Shown here: one piece after another, positions 1-8,701 of the stretch
Layout: every line of letters begins with the position of its first letter
Position numbering within the stretch: the first letter of the stretch is position 1
NCBI GenBank assembly: GCA_000733355.1
Contig: JNVV01000016.1
Coordinates: 466,131-484,564 of the forward strand
Direction: 5' to 3'
From: Falciphora oryzae
Lineage: Eukaryota; Ascomycota; Sordariomycetes; Magnaporthales; Magnaporthaceae
DNA length: 18,434 nt
Translations under genes and position numbers: made by a program
The notes under the pieces: model-generated
The model's input: the letters and a program-made list of their open reading frames with translations, nothing else
The model's database searches: none
Told to the model about the DNA's origin: nothing

Positions 1-53
1 CAGCACTAGGTGGTCCTCTTCGGAGGGCGCAGGTTCGATTCCTGCCGAGGGCA
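1..53 (+). tRNA. 3' part of a class II tRNA, probably tRNA-Leu
   Basis: This is the 3' half of a tRNA cut by the window edge. The T arm is clear: stem GCAGG at 29-33, loop TTCGATT at 34-40, closing stem CCTGC at 41-45. The acceptor 3' strand CGAGGGC (46-52) and discriminator A (53) follow. Before the T arm, a CCTC-TTCG-GAGG hairpin at about 15-26 makes a long variable arm, which limits the tRNA to the Leu or Ser type in eukaryotic nuclei. The discriminator A favours Leu, since eukaryotic tRNA-Ser normally has G. The anticodon lies outside the window, so the isoacceptor cannot be named. A pseudogene or a tRNA-derived repeat is not excluded. Confidence 0.72.
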
Positions 54-60
54 CCAGGTC

Positions 61-65
61 TTTTT
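61..65 (+). terminator. RNA polymerase III T-run terminator of the tRNA
   Basis: Five Ts start eight bases after the discriminator base, the usual place and form of a Pol III terminator. Confidence 0.6.
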
Positions 66-564
66 GTGTTTCGCGCGAACGTGCACAAAAAGGCCTCGAA
101 CTACCCCGACGTCCCACGTGAAGAACCCATAAAGGAAGCCCCACAGACAACAACCCTTATTAACTATCGACGAACCCATAAACCCGCATCGAAGGAAAAA
201 GCCACTCGTTAGGCTTGCATTACGGGGTTTTTTCCCCGAACCGTGCCCGCACCCCTAGATTGGTCACCTAGGAGGCGTGCGTGCACGTGGGAAACAAAAG
301 AACAAACAAGCACGAGGATAAACCGGACTGGTCCACCGGGATAAGCTGCACCGATATCGAAGCGAGGTTAAACCGAAGATACCAATTCCGATAAAAGAGA
401 TAACGCTTGATAACAGAGTGGGACGGACAGAAGATGGCATTTAACGAAGGGAACAAAGGGTACGCCGCGACGAGGCGGCGGGCTTTATGCAGGAAACAAG
501 GGGCTAGCTAGCGAGCCCCGGTTTGGATGGAGTGGAACCTATTGGATTTGGACTTCGTTAATAG

Positions 565-605
565 GCACGCTCGTGGTCGTGCAGGGTGCACGCTCGTGTT
601 CGTGC
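565..605 (+). repeat. Pair of 18-bp direct repeats
   Basis: GCACGCTCGTGGTCGTGC at 565-582 recurs at 588-605 with one base changed. Five bases separate the copies. No role is evident. Confidence 0.7.
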
Positions 606-868
606 TTGTTTGATTACTAATGTTTTTAGATAGTTATAAGGAACTAGCATACGAAGCGGACTCGCAGCGAAGTTGTTGATAGGAGAGTTTTACCCGACCT
701 TATTCAACGATCTGTCGGATCGGAGGCACGGTTTGTATCCTACTAGCTACCCCGAATAGAAGATACTCCCTATGGCCTATAGAGGTCGAACAGGGTAAAT
801 AAATCTATATATATTTATTAAATTTTGAATTTTTAAGAATATAAAATATATTATTTTAAAAAATTATC

Positions 869-891
869 ACGTATTTACCGCGGTAATACGT
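869..891. repeat. Short imperfect palindrome in an AT-rich stretch
   Basis: Two ACGTATTACCG-type half-sites face each other around a central CCGCGG, with one extra base in the left half. It is the only GC-containing block in about 130 AT-rich bases. Confidence 0.6.
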
Positions 892-1090
892 TATATTAAT
901 AGGGTATTTTAACCTTTATTCTTTAATATAAGATATATGTTGGTAGGAGTTGGTACTCCTGTCGGGCTCGGAGATTTCCAAAAAAAGGTGAACAATAATC
1001 CCTTATATCAAAGGAATTATAATCTATTGTGCACGAAGAGGAAAGGAATCTATCTGCCAGAGAGGGAGCAAAAGGGAGGCTATATATATA

Positions 1091-1108
1091 CAGGGTTGGG
1101 AATTTAGT
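1091..1108 (+). repeat. Left terminal inverted repeat of the hAT-like element
   Basis: This 18-bp end is perfectly repeated in inverse at 2530-2547. Clustered TTAGTCA motifs follow it immediately. Confidence 0.85.
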
Positions 1109-1377
1109 CATTAGTCATTAGTCTTAGTCGTGACTAATTTAGTTTAGTTAGTTTTAGTTAACCGTTTGACTAACTAATGATTAACTAAAATTTTTTTTAA
1201 CTAACTAAGCTGACTAAATTAGTTATTTTTAGTCACTTTTTGCATAAATTTTACATAAACTTCGTATAACCTTTTTTTAAAAATAATAAAATAAGTAATA
1301 AAATAAGTAGTTATACTTATTATTTATTACTTTTTCCCTAACGCTTTATAACGATACCTACCGTTACTACCGTTAAA

Positions 1378-1791
1378 ATGCCGTCGAAAATCACTATCGA
1401 TATCGAAAATACCAACGATATTAAACGGCTTTTATCGATTTTAAAGCAACCCCGAATTAGCTAGCAAAACAACGATATTCCGGCCGTTATAAAGGCTAAA
1501 GTTTGCACTTATTGCAAATTAAAAGGCCATACTTACACGCAATGCTGGTTTTTACAGCTAGATAAAGCGCCAAACGGTTGGAATATTAAAAACCAACCGA
1601 ATAACAACATTTACGCTAAAAAGCGTGAATATTTCCTTTCCGTTTTGCAAAATAAAAACGAAAAGGATAATAAAAAAATCGATAATACCGATAGGGCTAA
1701 AAACCCCGGCAATATTACTACTAAAACGGTTGGAAATACCGGGCGTTACGAAGCATTACGGGATTTAACAAAGGACGATATAGATTTTTAA
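1378..1791 (+). pseudogene. Small CCHC zinc-knuckle ORF inside the hAT-like element, one in-frame stop
   Basis: ATG at 1378 opens a frame of 137 codons ending in TAA at 1789-1791. It is interrupted only by TAG at codon 29 (1462-1464), probably a former CAG. Residues 43-56 fit the zinc knuckle C-X2-C-X4-H-X4-C: C43, C46, H51, C56. The rest is rich in Lys and Asn with an acidic C-terminus, and no transposase or reverse transcriptase motif is present. Zinc knuckles of this form usually bind single-stranded nucleic acid in gag-like proteins. Unlike the surrounding old LINE, this ORF keeps CpA and TpG, so it has escaped heavy RIP. It lies between the subterminal repeats of the hAT-like element and is probably element-borne. 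Function is unknown. Alternatives are a captured gag fragment or the stump of a longer transposase gene. Confidence 0.6.
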
Positions 1792-1847
1792 TTATTTGCT
1801 TTTTTATTTGCTTTTTATTTGCTTTTTTTTATTTATTTATTTTATTA

Positions 1848-2277
1848 ACGTGGTTCACCAGCGAGTCGGTCAAACCACCGAGTCGATCACTTCGAAATCC
1901 CATATTAAACGCGATTTTCGACACCCTTGCTAACTTGGCCAATTTAAACACAAATTTAACCAAATTTAAAAATGTTATATTTAACTAAATAGGAAATTTA
2001 ATTTAATTTTCTTAGATTTTTTACATTGCCCTTTTAGGGTTAGTTTGTAACACTGTATAATACACTGTATATAATGTGCAAAGTAGCTTAAAATGGCAAT
2101 GGGAAAAATCTAAGAAAATTAAATTAAATTCCCTATTTAATTAAATATAATCTTTTTAAATTTGGTTAAATTTGGGCTTAAATTGGCCGAGTTAGCAAGG
2201 GTGTCGAAAATCGCGTTTAACACGTGATTTCGAAGTGATCGACTCGGTGGTTTGACCGACTCGCTGGTGAACCACGT
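1848..2277. mobile_element. Palindromic MITE M1, 430 bp, inserted in the hAT-like element
   Basis: M1 starts ACGTGGTTCACC and ends with the reverse complement, flanked by duplicated TA (1846-1847 and 2278-2279). The arms are nearly perfect inverted repeats of about 175 bp around a loop of about 75-80 bp. Near each end a 17-bp unit occurs twice, with core CGAGTCG (about 1860-1893 and its mirror). TA duplication and this design fit a Tc1/mariner-pogo type MITE. It has no coding capacity. M2 at 14077-14506 has the same length and plan. Confidence 0.9.
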
Positions 2278-2547
2278 TAGTTTATTTATTTGCTTATTTA
2301 TTTATTCATTTATTTTGCTTATTTATTTATTTATTTAAATAATTAAATATATATTGATTTACTTATTTAAAAAATGTATTTAATTAATTAATTAATTATT
2401 TATTTATTTAAATGACTAAAAGTGACTAAATTAGTCACTTTAGTTAGTTATTAGTTAGTTACAATTAATCTTAGTCACTGCCCTAATTAAATTAGTTAGT
2501 TTTAATCAAAGGGGTGACTTGACTAACTAACTAAATTCCCAACCCTG

Positions 2548-3115
2548 CGTATCGCCCCCGTTCCGGAGCTTAGGAGTAAAAACCATATTTGCTTTTCGTA
2601 TACGGTCCTGCTATGTTAAACAATGGTACCGTTTGTTTATTTTTATGCGACTGCTCGTAAAGGTTCCGTCGTAAAAGCGTCCTTATAATTAATGGAATAA
2701 AAGGAAAATATATAAGGGAATAAGGGTATATTGCGCCGGGGCAGCGCCTTAGTGCCGGGTTTCGCCTTCGTAGCGAAACGGCTGTATTAGTACTCGTATT
2801 ATAGCGTTTTAATGTAGCTTTTCCGCGTAAATTGGCCCGGTTCCGCTCCGGGTCCCAACCGGAACAGCGCTTTAATATCGGGTTTCGCTTTCGTAGCGAA
2901 ACGTTTATATTAGTACTTGTGTTATAGCGTTTTAATGTAGCTTTTTCGCGTAAATTAGCCCGGCTTTACTTCGGGTCCTAACCGCCGGCGGGCTTTCCGG
3001 GTCCGGCGTTTTATTTCGTAATTTTAAATAATTTAGCTTTTAATAGGTACCCGTTTTCGGGGCCGTTATTCCGCGTACGGTTCGAATCCGCTTTTGTAAT
3101 TTGCATTTAATTTTT
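2548..3115 (-). mobile_element. Old LINE copy, segment 1: 3' untranslated region, antisense
   Basis: The reverse complement follows bases about 12120-12580 of the full-length LINE closely, differing mostly by C-to-T and G-to-A changes. It is cut on the left by the hAT-like element, so the true 3' tail of the old copy is missing. It ends near the position of the ORF2 stop codon, where an unrelated segment is inserted. It contains a 123-bp tandem duplication absent from the full-length copy. Confidence 0.88.
2736..2981. repeat. Two 123-bp tandem units in the 3' region of the old LINE
   Basis: Unit 1 (2736-2858) and unit 2 (2859-2981) align without gaps at several anchors, for example TATTAG at 2785 and 2908, and ATAGCG at 2801 and 2924. 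They differ mainly by transitions. The full-length LINE has the matching sequence once, at about 12260-12390. Confidence 0.88.
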
Positions 3116-4935
3116 TTATTAGTTATTTCCCTTTTTTTTTAAATCGCGTTATTTAGGTAACTTTTTTTTATTATTGCGTTATTATGCGTTATGGTTTTTA
3201 ATAATAACTTTTTTTTATTTCTTTCCGGATCCGGGTTTTTACCGGCTTTTTTTTTCCTAATTATAAAAAGCCCCCTTTTTTTTTTTTTTTCCCTTTCGCT
3301 TTTTTTTTACTACCATTTCCGGTTTTACCTTTTTGCCCGCGCTTTTTTTTCTTCTTATTTGCATTTAAATTCCTATTCGCTCGCGTTTCGTTTCCTTTCC
3401 GTTTCCTATTTTTTTATAGCATAGTTTTTAAAAATAAAACTTTTAAATTTCCCCGCGGTAGTAGTAATAGCGGTCGCGGTAGCAATTCCGGCAACGGAGC
3501 TACGGGCGGTAACCTAGCCGTTCCCGCCGCTATAGCTAATAGCAATAGTAATAGTAATGGTAGCGGTAGTAATCGTTTTCGCAATCGCTTTCCGTTTGCG
3601 GAAGAAAACGACGGTAGCGGCTTAAGCGACGGCGGTTCGGGCGACGGCGTTTAAAACTTTCGTATTAAAGCTGTAAATGCGGCTTTATTCCGTTTTTTTC
3701 CCGGTTTTATAACTAATTTCCTTTTTTTTTCCCCAACTTTACCGCTTATACAATTAATCGAAATATTTGCTACCGGTTAAAATCCCTAACAATTGCGTTT
3801 TTTACGACGATATAATATATATTTGCCGCCCCGTTATTTTTTTTTTATTCCGCTTCGTTAATTTCCCAATCCCTTGTACAAAATATGCGTTAGCTATTTT
3901 TAACGTTTCGTTAACGGCATTAACGGTGCCGGTACTATGCGCTAATACTACTATAAAACCTATATATAACTCTTTTTATCCTACTTTTTTCCGCTTTATT
4001 TCCGGTTTTACTAATATAATAATTTTAATTACCAAAAGCTTTACTTATATAAATTACATTTAATTGTATAGTGTTTGCGTTTAAATTAATCGCTTTTTTT
4101 TAATATCCGCTCGCGATTTCGTCGCTAACGTTTCGTTCCCGTTGTAATAACCTCCTACTAATTCCAAAAACTAAATTACCGCTATTTTTCGTACCTATTA
4201 TCGCTATATACAATCCCTACCTAAAATTAATGCGAATTGCGATATTACGTTTACGGATATCCATATTGCTATTAAAATATATACCGCTTTTATTCCGGGC
4301 CGCTATTTATCCTATCCTAACATTTTTTTTTTATTTTAAATTCGCTATACCGGTTTAAAGCATACGATCGCCGGGTATTACCGTATTTCGAAAAACATTT
4401 TTAAACGGTCCGGTATTTTTTTCGGCGCTAGGTTTAACCGTTCGTTTTTTGCTAATTTTAAAAATACTTTCGCTATTATAGCTACTTTTAATAATTCGGG
4501 TTTAATCCGTTTCTTTTCCGGTAATATAATGCCCCCGGGCCAAACCATATCGGGTTAAGCCGAAAAAATCGTTACTAAATAAAATACAAAAAATCGCATT
4601 TAAATAAAAAAGCTGGCTTTTAAACGGTCTAAAATACGGGTAAATGTTTATTTTTTCGCTTTTGCTATCTGTTTCCAATCCGCTAACTTTACGGTATTTT
4701 TTAAATTTCTTTTCGGTAAAACGTTATTAAAAACGTTTTCGATAAAATATTATCAAAATGCTAAAAAAACGCTTTTCATAAAATAAAGCGGGATATAAAT
4801 GATAATAGCTTCCGTTATCGTTTTTTTATTAACCCCTTTTAGTAATTTTTTCGGTTTTCCTTTTATAGCGGCTCGGTTACGTAACGTCGGTATTTACGTA
4901 ATTTTTTTTTCCTTTTCGCTTTTCGGGTATAATAC
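3116..4935. mobile_element. Unidentified RIP-mutated insertion of about 1.8 kb
   Basis: Old LINE sequence stops near 3115 and resumes near 4936 at the next LINE position, so this segment is an insertion. It is T-rich, poor in CpA/TpG and keeps CpG, as expected after heavy RIP. The short duplicated flank is at most a few Ts and is ambiguous. I see no inverted repeats at the ends and recognise no protein. On the plus strand, a stop-free Gly/Ser/Asn-rich stretch runs from about 3451 to its TAA at about 3652. On the minus strand, a stretch over about 4100-4280 also reads protein-like but matches nothing I know. A degraded DNA transposon or another retroelement fragment is possible. Confidence 0.6.
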
Positions 4936-5190
4936 TTTCGTTTGCTTTTTTATATTTTTTTTTTAATTCGGTTCGTTTTCGGTTTGGTAGCGTTATTTTC
5001 TTTCCTTTTTTTATACGTTTTTTTTTGCTTTTTTAACCGTTTTAAAATTTAATAATTTTTTTATACGAAATATTATACGTATTATGTTTTTAAACGGTAT
5101 ACCTTTTATTTTTTACAATTTAAAATACGTTTTCCGGCTATTTATTTACGTTAACCCGGTGTTTTCCCCGTTGTTTATCCTATTAAACGT
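4936..5190 (-). pseudogene. Old LINE copy, segment 2: extreme C-terminus of ORF2
   Basis: Read in reverse complement, this matches about 11895-12140 of the full-length LINE, the Lys/Arg-rich end of ORF2. Many Gln, Arg and Trp codons have become stops or other residues through C-to-T and G-to-A changes. It ends at the solo-LTR-like insertion. Confidence 0.85.
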
Positions 5191-5339
5191 TGTGAGAGCC
5201 AGTATAGGGGATCTCGAATGGTGGTGAAAAGGTTCCTCTCTTCGGAGGGCAGAGGCCCGAGGCCTGGCCTGGCGGGGCCCTAGATAAGAAATCTGTGTGG
5301 AGGGGTCAAATCACGTGACCCCCTCTGGCGGCGATGACA
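5191..5339. mobile_element. Solo-LTR-like element, 149 bp, with 5-bp target duplication
   Basis: A GC-rich block with termini TGTGAG and GATGACA, so it shows the TG...CA ends of an LTR. It is flanked by a perfect 5-bp duplication AACGT (5186-5190 and 5340-5344). The surrounding LINE reads straight through once the block and one AACGT are removed. It keeps CpA/TpG and is not RIP-mutated. It contains a CACGTG palindrome inside a larger GGGGTCA/TGACCCC inverted repeat. It has no coding capacity. The very short length is unusual for an LTR, so a small terminal-repeat element or another 5-bp-duplicating element is also possible. Confidence 0.7.
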
Positions 5340-6752
5340 AACGTATTAAATTAATACGTATTACGCTATTTCCTTTTATCCGCTATTATATTCGCATAAT
5401 AGCGTCGCCGCGTCGGGTACGCTTTTATTAAATAAAAATGCATTTAGCTTTAATTTTTCCGTTTTAATTTAAATTGCTACCAAGTTATATACTTTTAGCA
5501 TTTTTTCGTTATATTCGATTATTTTTTCCGTTAATAAAAGGTTATCCGTTAAGTACGCGGTTTTATACCGGTTCGCTTTTTTCGCTATTGCCGTTATATT
5601 AGCTATTTTTAATTTCTATTTTATTATTACGTTAAAATTTTAACGTTTTACGTATTTATATTTGGATTTCCAATTTTTTCCGTAAAAAACGGGTATTCGT
5701 TTCGGTTTTAGCGCTATTTCGAACCGGTTTTATCGTATTATTTTTTTTCGCTTATCCGCTTTAAAGGCAAGGCCTTTTTTTTCGTTTTTTATAACCGAAT
5801 TTTTGGAAACGGTCCGCTATTTTCGCTATTATTTCGTTAATGCGTTACGTTATCCCGGTTTTGTTTTTTTTATTTATTTTCCGTATTTATAACCTTTTCG
5901 TTTAAATATAAATTTAAAAGCAGTACGTAGATTTTTATTTTAAAATATATTAACGAAATTGCTTTATAAATTTTAACTGTTATTGTAAAATATATTTTTT
6001 ATTTTTTCGCCATTTTTTTTTTAGCTGCGTTTCGGGGTTAATTTTAAGGTACCGTTAATAGGTAATAAATTACCGCTTTATAAATTAATGCATTACGGTA
6101 TACGACCGCGTATAACTATTTCGCGCGTATGAAATTGCTTTTTTACGTTACCGCCGCGAATTTTATTACCGTAAATTGCTATTTTTTTTATTTGCTTTTT
6201 GCTTATTTGGTATAAGCGTTAAAATTTAGCTTATAATTTAACTAAACTTTTAAAAATTTTGCCAATAACGTTGGTTATATTTATATATTTCCGGTACGGA
6301 TCCGGGTCCGGTTTAAAGTTTTAATAAAATGGAATAGCTTAATTTTAGCCGCGTTAAACGTTATTTTTATTTTTTTTGTTTATATTTAGTACGTATTTTA
6401 AGCCCGTTTTAATAGCTGGGCCGTTTCCGCCGTAATTCCCCCTATTATTGAAAGGTTAATATCGTTAGCGAAACCAATTACCGTTATTTTTAATATTTTT
6501 TTTTAATTTATCGTAAAACAACGCGATATATAAAATAAATAATATAAATAAAAGTAATAAACTTTATAATACTTTTGCTATTATTTATATAAACGTAAAC
6601 GTATTTCTATCGAACCGGAGCCGGGCCGTTTTACCTATTAGTTAGCTTTTAATCCATTTCACTATTTTTAACGGGAATTTTTATTTTCGTAAAATATCGA
6701 AAAATTTAATGTAATTAAAGTTATTAAATATTTTTAATAAATTAAATTATAA
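5340..6752 (-). pseudogene. Old LINE copy, segment 3: reverse transcriptase palm to C-terminus
   Basis: The reverse complement is collinear with about 10485-11895 of the full-length LINE, covering the RT palm, the thumb and the downstream region. RIP-type changes have destroyed it. The catalytic FADD box reads FAND at 6461-6475 (Asp to Asn), and the first catalytic Asp of the palm near 6740 is also Asn. Stop codons are dense. It ends at TA 6753-6754, where MITE A is inserted. No independent gene is seen in these 1.4 kb. Confidence 0.87.
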
Positions 6753-6754
6753 TA

Positions 6755-6903
6755 ACGTGGTTCATAAGCGAGTCGTGCATTTTAAAATCCCATACTGGGC
6801 GCGGTTTTTTTCAACGAAATAACTCGCCCAATTTATAATTAAATCCTACCAAAATTTAATATGTTATATTTAACTATATAACCGATTTTATAATTATTTT
6901 TCC
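6755..6903. mobile_element. MITE A, left arm (split by the LINE)
   Basis: It begins ACGTGGTTCATAAGCGAG after target TA 6753-6754. Its reverse complement recurs at the right end of the stack, which ends at 13763. The left arm is 17 bp shorter than the right because it has only one copy of the terminal 17-bp unit. The LINE entered this arm at 6903/6904. Confidence 0.88.
6890..6903 (+). repeat. Target site duplication, left copy, of the full-length LINE
   Basis: ATAATTATTTTTCC recurs exactly at 12679-12692. The undisturbed right arm of MITE A (about 13598-13611, inverted) contains this sequence once, which confirms it as target DNA. Confidence 0.92.
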
Positions 6904-6979
6904 AAAGCAGCGAGCTTGAAATCGCGCGGCCGGACAGCCCTTCGAGATAATTCAATTTTGACACCGGAATCGAACTCCT

Positions 6980-7059
6980 CGCACCCGACTTGACCCAGGA
7001 TCGATGCCGCATCGGGTGCGCGCCGACGGCGCGGGCCTAGAATCGATGGAAGTCGATTC
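6980..7059 (+). promoter_or_regulatory. Two inverted repeats around the possible ORF1 start codons
   Basis: CGCACCCGA (6980-6988) pairs perfectly with TCGGGTGCG (7012-7020), placing ATG 7004 in the loop. GAATCGA (7040-7046) pairs with TCGATTC (7053-7059), placing ATG 7046 at the edge of a six-base loop. Such hairpins could affect start choice or RNA packaging; that is inference. Confidence 0.4.
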
Positions 7060-8701
7060 CGGGCTCGCGGCTAGTCGATACGCCTCGACGGTGGATCCCC
7101 CCAACGCGCCTCCGGACGCGCGGGGGAATGCTGACACCGACAAAAGACCGGCGCGCGGCCGTTAGGAGGAAAAAAAAAACGAAATCATTAACAAGCTGAA
7201 GCCCTTTGTAATTAGTGGAAAGTTGCTGGAAATCTTGCAACTGGTATCGGAATTAACGAAGCTGAAAGTCGACGCGGAAACGGCTCGCAAACGCGACGCC
7301 ACCGAGGACGGACCGGTAACCAAAGCGACACTACAGGAATTGAAAGCAGAAATACTTACAAAGGTTAAAAATGCACTAATTGATACCAAAAAGTCCTACG
7401 CCTTTGCCCTCGCCACGGACCTACCGGCCCTGGCACCGGACGGAAACGCGCCGAACCGAACGCGATAACAGTACCCGAATACGACGCATCCCCCCCCGCG
7501 ATTTATACCGTTAAAAATCGAACGCGAAATAATCGTAGCCGTAAAAAAAGCCCCGGAAGCAATTAAAAACCGATCGCAGGTCGACACCCAGCGGGCACTA
7601 AATAACCAATTCGGTACGGCGGTGCGGGTAACGAGGCGGCTCCAAAGCGGAAACGTAGTAATGTGCTTTTACGCAAACGCAAACGAATACAGGAAAAGGA
7701 ACGAGTAGGTAAAAAAGGTGTTTGGAAACCAGGTAACGATCCGGGAACGGATATACGACGTAATAATTAAAGGAGTAAAACAAATAACACTGCCGAAGGA
7801 CCTAAACCAACTTACTCGTAGCCTGAACGCCGAAAACCGAAACGCGGAGGTTAAATCGGTGCACGTATAGCCAGCCCGCACCCTTTACGGATACGCCATA
7901 GTATTGGCACGAATCGGGTCCGCAGCCGCCGCGGACCAAGCTTACAAGCAAGGACTGGTAATACAGGCGGAACTATTTAAATGCGAGCCGTTTATACCAA
8001 ACGCTAAAGCCACCCAATGCTATAACTGCTACGAATAAAGGCACCGACAAAAGTTTTGCAAGAAACCGGGCCGCTGCCCGCATTACGGAGGACCGCAACA
8101 CTAAAAAGGAAAAAGTTAATGCGACGCCTACCCCTAACATAATAAAGCCATACCTAAATGCGCAAACTGCGGCGAACCGCACCCGGCGTTCAACCGGGGC
8201 TACGAGGTAGCGTAACGGGCGATTGGGAAAGCGAAAAAAGCATACCAGAACCGGCTAAGGAGATTTATATTGGAAGGATTAGCCCCTAAACAAACAAAAG
8301 CCACCACCACCTTCCCCATCTTCCAAACGCGCATACCCCCCGGTATCGGAGGACCACCGAGCCCTAGCAAAAGGCGTAAACAAAATTCGGACACAAATAA
8401 CGATTCCCCAATCCGGTCCCCCGGTCGCCAAGGACCCGGCAAACCCCGTAAGGACTCGTAGCCACCCAGGGGCCGGACCGCCACACGACCGCCACCTACA
8501 ACAAACTACGCCCCTAAAGCGAGCTCCCGGCTAGCCTAACCCCCAACTACGGCAAACGAACAAATCCAAGCAAAAGCAGCCGGAGGACAAGGACAAACAC
8601 CGGCCCCGTTAGAGCCGCCACCCTCATCCGAGCCGCTACCGATTAGAAATAGCACAATCCCGTTCGACGCACAAAAACGCCTATTAGAATCCCCATGGTA
8701 A
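7004..8701 (+). pseudogene. LINE ORF1: gag-like protein with three zinc knuckles, broken by stops
   Basis: One frame runs from ATG 7004 (or ATG 7046 in the same frame) to TAA 8699-8701, about 565 codons. The last upstream in-frame stop is TGA 6959. Internal stops include TAG 7163, TAA 7466, TAG 7706 and TAA 8036; no frameshift is needed. ORF1 proteins of such LINEs coat the element RNA. The N-terminal third is charged and helix-prone. The C-terminal part has three knuckle-like motifs. The first, at 8018-8059, fits C-X2-C-X4-H-X4-C but has a stop inside. The second and third each have a Cys replaced by Tyr (TGC to TAC, a G-to-A change). A Pro-rich tail follows. ORF2 starts four bases before the ORF1 stop. 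Confidence 0.86.

Larger units (their letters stand above)
66..1090. other. Gene-free flank between the tRNA and the hAT-like element
   Basis: No convincing gene is visible on either strand. Bases 66-780 have ordinary base composition and keep CpA/TpG. There is a GGGG-TTTTTT-CCCC hairpin near 219-238 and a pair of 18-bp direct repeats at 565-605. From about 795 to 940 the sequence becomes very AT-rich. The only open frames are two 62-codon stretches on the minus strand with no recognisable motif. This stretch does not align by eye to the LINE that fills most of the window, so the old LINE copy seems to stop at the hAT-like element. Confidence 0.6.
1091..2547. mobile_element. hAT-like transposon carrying a zinc-knuckle ORF and MITE M1
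   Basis: The element begins CAGGGTTGGGAATTTAGT (1091-1108) and ends with its exact reverse complement (2530-2547). CAGGG-type ends, followed by many short TTAGTCA/TGACTAA motifs on both sides, are typical of hAT termini and their subterminal transposase sites. There is no room for a hAT transposase. Inside are one small ORF and a 430-bp MITE, and without the MITE the element is about 1.03 kb. hAT elements duplicate 8 bp, but here TATATATA precedes and CGTATCGC follows, so no clean duplication is seen. The right flank is old LINE sequence and the left flank is not, which suggests rearrangement or deletion at the left edge. The hAT assignment rests on the ends only. Confidence 0.72.

Noticed and set aside
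268..456. Minus-strand open frame of 62 codons
   Set aside because: Short, no motif, no supporting context in a gene-free flank.
923..1111. Minus-strand open frame of 62 codons
   Set aside because: It crosses the left end of the hAT-like element and has no recognisable domain.
3191..3424. Plus-strand frame of 77 codons, very Phe-rich
   Set aside because: The Phe content comes from T-runs in RIP-mutated DNA; no protein family is suggested.
3767..4063. Plus-strand frame of 98 codons
   Set aside because: Hydrophobic composition is expected from T-rich RIP DNA, and no conserved motif is seen. It may be chance within the unidentified insertion.
5225..5260. CCTC-TTCG-GAGG motif in the LTR-like element, similar to the tRNA variable arm at the window start
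   Set aside because: No T arm, acceptor stem or Pol III boxes accompany it; a short UUCG hairpin is common by chance.
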